A DNA stretch of 64,000 nucleotides from Paralichthys olivaceus. Its lineage: Eukaryota; Chordata; Actinopteri; Pleuronectiformes; Paralichthyidae. Position numbers and translations under genes: made by a program. The notes under the pieces were generated by a model, which ran no database searches, was not told the origin of the DNA, and was given only the letters and a program-made list of their open reading frames with translations. Location of the stretch: assembly GCF_024713975.1 (NCBI RefSeq), contig NC_091096.1, positions 5,421,501 through 5,485,500 on the forward strand, given 5' to 3'. Position 1 is the stretch's first letter. Every line of letters starts with the position of its first letter. Shown piece after piece: positions 60,096-64,000 of the stretch.

Positions 60096-63000
60096 TTAGA
60101 AGAGTGCTTTGGATCCCTGGTTCTCAAACTCTGACCAGGCGTCGTTCAATTCCATGAAGATCATCTTAGCGTAGTGTTCATAGGGCTGGCCTGTTGCCTG
60201 TGGAGAGAGGGAGGGAGAAACGCTTGAATGCTCAAATTAGCTCCTGTTGTTATTCCTGACCTGGCTGAATGAGTGTTAATACTGTACCTTATCTGGATGG
60301 ACGATCAGCACAGCCTTTCTGTAGTACTTCTTCACATGGTCGGGTGTCACCAGGTCAGCCATGCCCACAGGCCTCCAGCGGGTTTCACCCTCCCACAGCA
60401 CCGTGTGCAGCGTCGACAGCAGCGCGCGGATGTTTCGCTCCTTCCCTTCGATCCAGTCTAAGATCTGCAGCATGACAATAAAACAAACTTTAATATTTTT
60501 TAGCAGGGCAAGTGCAAACTTTGTCCCACTACGAAGCGACTTGAAGATCAAGACTGATTCTTATCTAAAGATCAAACTGATTCAAACTCATATCTGCATT
60601 TCATCTCCTCAGGAATGTGTTTTGAGCAGCGTGTGTTTTTCGTCCTCCACACGTGTTCAGTTTATTACCTGCAGTTTGAGCGGATCCATGTCTTTTGTAA
60701 TCTCCTGTCTTCTCATTTCCGCTATGGTCCTTGGTCCCTTCTTATCAAGCTTAGAGGCAAAACCCTGAGTCGACAGCAGGTCCTCAAAATCATCCTGCTT
60801 CACCTTCGGCTTGGGGCCTGCATGTACAAACACAGCACAGGGAAAGTCTGAGAGCACAGGAAATTGCTTTTGAATAAAAAGATGCAGGCAGACTTTTACA
60901 CAAGAGGAGTTATTTCTGGAGAAGATTGACGAAACAATATGATAAACTTCTGTGATCGTCTAAAAAACTGAATGAAATGATGTCAGAGTTGCAGCATCGA
61001 ATCTCTTTTTTCAAGTGGTTGATATTATATCTACGCTTTCTGCACGATCCATAACTCCAGCATCGAATCACTTCCCCTCAGCTCACGGTTTCTTACCAAA
61101 TCCAGGCCCACGGACTCCTCTCTCCTCTCTCCCGCCGATGACACTAGAGAAGTTGAGGTTGTAGTTAGGCTTGGTGGGCTGCGCGGCTGCAGGCTGAGAT
61201 GCTGAGGATGCTTTGGGTGCAGATCCTGATCCCGACATCCACGGTTTGCTCTGGGCTGAGGCCGGTCTGCCGGACTGCCAGGGCTGGGCTTGAGGCTTGG
61301 TGGAGGAGGAAGCAGAGGAGGGAGGAGCCTTCGTGCTAAAAGAAGGTCCTGAAACATGGAGGAATGATAGTGAGTTAACAATGGTTTTGTCTTTTAAGGG
61401 CACTTTCCATTTCTGGAAGACTGCTAACTGAATATCTGAGCAGGAGTCTTACCTGGTAGATTGTTCCCCAGGTTTCCGAGGTCGGCAAAGGGGTCAAAGG
61501 TCTGAGACTTGGCCTTTGACATGGACGACATACCAGCAGCTACAGGCAGAGGGACAGCGTGCGAGTTAGAGGTTTACAGTTTTCGAAGCATCACTGAAGA
61601 CTTACAATCAAACCCAAACTTGGTTGTTCCTCCGCCTACCTGTGTTGGTGTAGCTGGGTTTGCTGCTTGTGCTACTTATGCCAGTGTTGGTGCCGGCTGC
61701 CCAGCTGTCCCACCCACTCAGCAGGTCCGGCTGGCTGGCGGAGGATGTCATCTTTGGGGCATCATTTACAAGCTTATCTGTAAAGACACAAATGACCAAA
61801 GTATCACTGATTCAGACTCAAGATTCTTTGAGATGTCACAATCAGACAATATGTTCAGAAAATGTCAGTCGAGGGAGGGATGTGACACATTCCAGTGTTT
61901 GTTAAAAAGAGGCTGATGTTTTAAGGTAACAAGTTGCATCACGTTGCTTCAAGATACAGTCGGGCGGTTTGTCAGTGTCTGTAATCGAGCGGCAGAAGAA
62001 CACTGAACCGTTGTGACGGATTTAATGCTGAGTGATGTCGAACTTACTGAGGTTGAAGAGGCTGGTGTTGGAAGCAGGAGTGGGGTTACTGTGACCTGAA
62101 CTGAACCCGCTGGTGGCCGAACTATCAGAACCCAACAAGTTTCCAAACAGGTCCGGTCCAGAGGCCTGCCGAGACGAACCCACGCTGGAGCTGACACCAG
62201 AGCCGGACCCCATCCCAAACGGATCAAACAGGTCGCCCGTGGCTGCAACACAGAGATTGAGCGGGAGGGAGAAAACACATGTAAGACACCTGGAAGATTT
62301 TAACAACGGTGCAATCATCAAGTATTAAACCTGGAACCTTACGTTTTGAGTCTGGTGTGGTCTCAGTGAAGAACAAGTCTTCCTGCACAGCTCCGGTCTG
62401 TCCAGCAGGGGGTGCAAACAGATCATTAAGGAGGTTGCTGTTGCTGGACGCAGCTTTCATTCCTCCCTGGACTCCTTGATGAGGAGCAGAGGAGGAGGAC
62501 GTGGAGGGAGGTTCAGGGTCAGAGTTGAGACCCAAGAGATCAGCTGTGCCACCGACAGGAGCTTCCTGGGCTTCAGGGGGGGAAGTCTAGGGGGAGATAG
62601 GGAAACCAGGAAAAATTAGAAATTAATAGAGTGACGGAGGAAGAAAATAAAGCTTAACGGTATTACTGGGATGTTATAATCAGCCAGGCAAGACCTCCTT
62701 ACCTCAAAGTCAGCATCAAATAGTGGTTCGCTGGGGTCACGTGAAAGCGGCTCTCCACCGGGGGCCGAGTAGGAATAGGACTCTCCCTCTGATTGATCAC
62801 TCAAGTCCTCCTGTTCGTTCATGGATCCCCCTGCTTGACTGTCTGAGGCGTCCTGGGGGCCACTCACATCTACAGATACAACAAATGATGGGTATTTTCA
62901 AAGGAATTGATTTTGTCTTTGGAATCATTCAGAGAGGGAGTTGGTACATAGAGAGGTTACATCATGTTTTATAGCTTATAGCTTATCTGGGGAAACTAAA

Positions 63001-64000
63001 GCAGTAAAGAAAATGCAAAGCTCTCTCCTCTTTAGACAGAACGTACCTTCCCAATCCAGTGTCTGGAAGAAGTTGTTAGCGTTGGGGTCAGTGCTCCCAG
63101 GAGATTCTGGTTCTGTTGCACTGGAGCCCTCTGGAGTCTGAACCGGCTGAGACGACTCTGAATCATAAAATGCTGAGGAGCCTGGCTGACGAGGCAGCTC
63201 TGGTTTACCTGTAGTGAATAAGGTTTAATATATAGTTCATATTTAGAAGTGAATTAGAAAAACTGTACAAAATGGTTTGAGCAACGGATGCAGAGACAAA
63301 GTAGATCAAACCACTCCTGACCCTAGAACCTGCCTCACTTACCAAATTTGCTGAGGATCTCTTGCTGTTCGTCGCGAGAGGAGAATAGGATTTTGGGGTT
63401 GAGGCCCTTGGTTTGGAAGCCCTCCCACGGTGGGCTCTTAGTGCTGGGTCTGTCCCTGGGTTCCATCTCAATGTCTAAGTTGACCTGGAACAAGTCCGGA
63501 TACTTCTCCTGGATGTCACAGGCATCAAGGTCGTACCTGACGGGACAAACAGGTAGAAGAGAAATAAGTTAACAGAGAGATCACAGTACAAGTGTGACGT
63601 GGGCAGTACTTCTACAACTTCTACAACAGAAGAGTCAGCCTCATTAGAATAGCTGAAGGTATGAAGAAGGAAGTATGAAGTTTGCAGCAGTGAAGATGTT
63701 TACTTACTTGGCAAACTTGACATTGGTCGCATTTCTGGGAACGAAGCCTGTGTGGAACTGGATCTGAAACATTTTCATGGATGCCATCTGGAACAAAACA
63801 GAATGGAATTTAAAATGTGATATACAATGCACGCTACAATTCTATATCTGCTACGTGTCTGGTATTTTTGTGGGTTCATTTCCAGTCAAGCTTGTGTGTC
63901 AGTGTGTGTGTGTGTTTGTACCTTGGCCTGCAGACGCCCTCCCAGTGTAGATCTTGCATGGTAGATCACGACCAGTACATCTCCTTGAACTGTCACATTG
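60096..64000 (-). CDS. gak: Cyclin-G-associated kinase, C-terminal part (5' end outside window)
   Basis: Thirteen minus-strand coding exons in transcript order: 64000-63922 (partial), 63787-63708, 63536-63343, 63208-63047, 62869-62703, 62586-62343, 62242-62048, 61777-61640, 61539-61453, 61348-61097, 60817-60669, 60464-60288 and 60197-60096, about 674 aa. The kinase domain is missing because it lies beyond the edge. The first part is the end of the PTEN-like C2 domain ([27 protein letters not shown]). A long disordered clathrin/AP-2-binding region follows, with DPF, DLF and NLF motifs ([23 protein letters not shown]). The C-terminal J domain has its HPD motif in [22 protein letters not shown] recruits Hsc70 to strip clathrin from coated vesicles. 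The ending ENQGSKALF and the [19 protein letters not shown] block fit GAK rather than auxilin (DNAJC6). No break is visible. Confidence 0.95.

Overview
The window is nuclear DNA of a bony fish, most likely a percomorph teleost. The evidence is vertebrate intron-exon structure with GT-AG borders and compact introns, dinucleotide microsatellites, and several interspersed repeats that I recognise from percomorph genomes. I rebuilt the gene models by joining exons by hand. Every splice border was checked for reading frame, and every complete model gives a whole number of codons.

Layout from left to right. Positions 1-4010 hold no recognisable coding exon. atosb (fam214b, plus strand) has coding exons at 4751-11175 and a 3' UTR to about 12485. 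naaladl1 (minus strand, 22334-15041, 19 coding exons, 743 aa) meets it tail to tail. A 2.6-kb intergenic promoter region separates naaladl1 from a head-to-head erap1 gene (plus strand, 24946-30865, 18 coding exons, 939 aa). Next come a small gene for a single-pass membrane protein with three PPxY motifs (plus strand, CDS 34763-36391, 139 aa), a gene-poor stretch of roughly 9 kb, and an unrecognised gene for an acidic Val/Glu/Pro-rich repeat protein (plus strand, 46162-55951, 12 coding exons, 532 aa). The window ends with the 3' two-thirds or so of gak (minus strand, 64000-60096), which meets the repeat-protein gene tail to tail.

Four genes belong to known families. ATOSB is an Atos-family transcriptional regulator. 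NAALADL1 is an M28B membrane exopeptidase. ERAP1 is an M1 aminopeptidase that trims peptides for MHC class I. GAK is a clathrin-uncoating kinase with an auxilin-type J domain. All catalytic residues of the two peptidases and the HPD motif of GAK are intact. The genes look like unrelated neighbours rather than an operon-like system.

The least ordinary part is 46-56 kb. All twelve coding exons of the repeat-protein gene begin and end in phase 0. One exon carries a coding minisatellite, and a pair of exons looks duplicated. Low-complexity tracts sit directly at two donor sites. There is at least one in-frame candidate alternative first exon with an N-myristoylation consensus. Together these suggest a modular gene built for extensive in-frame alternative splicing. 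A second regulatory observation is an interferon-response-like element just upstream of the inferred erap1 first exon.
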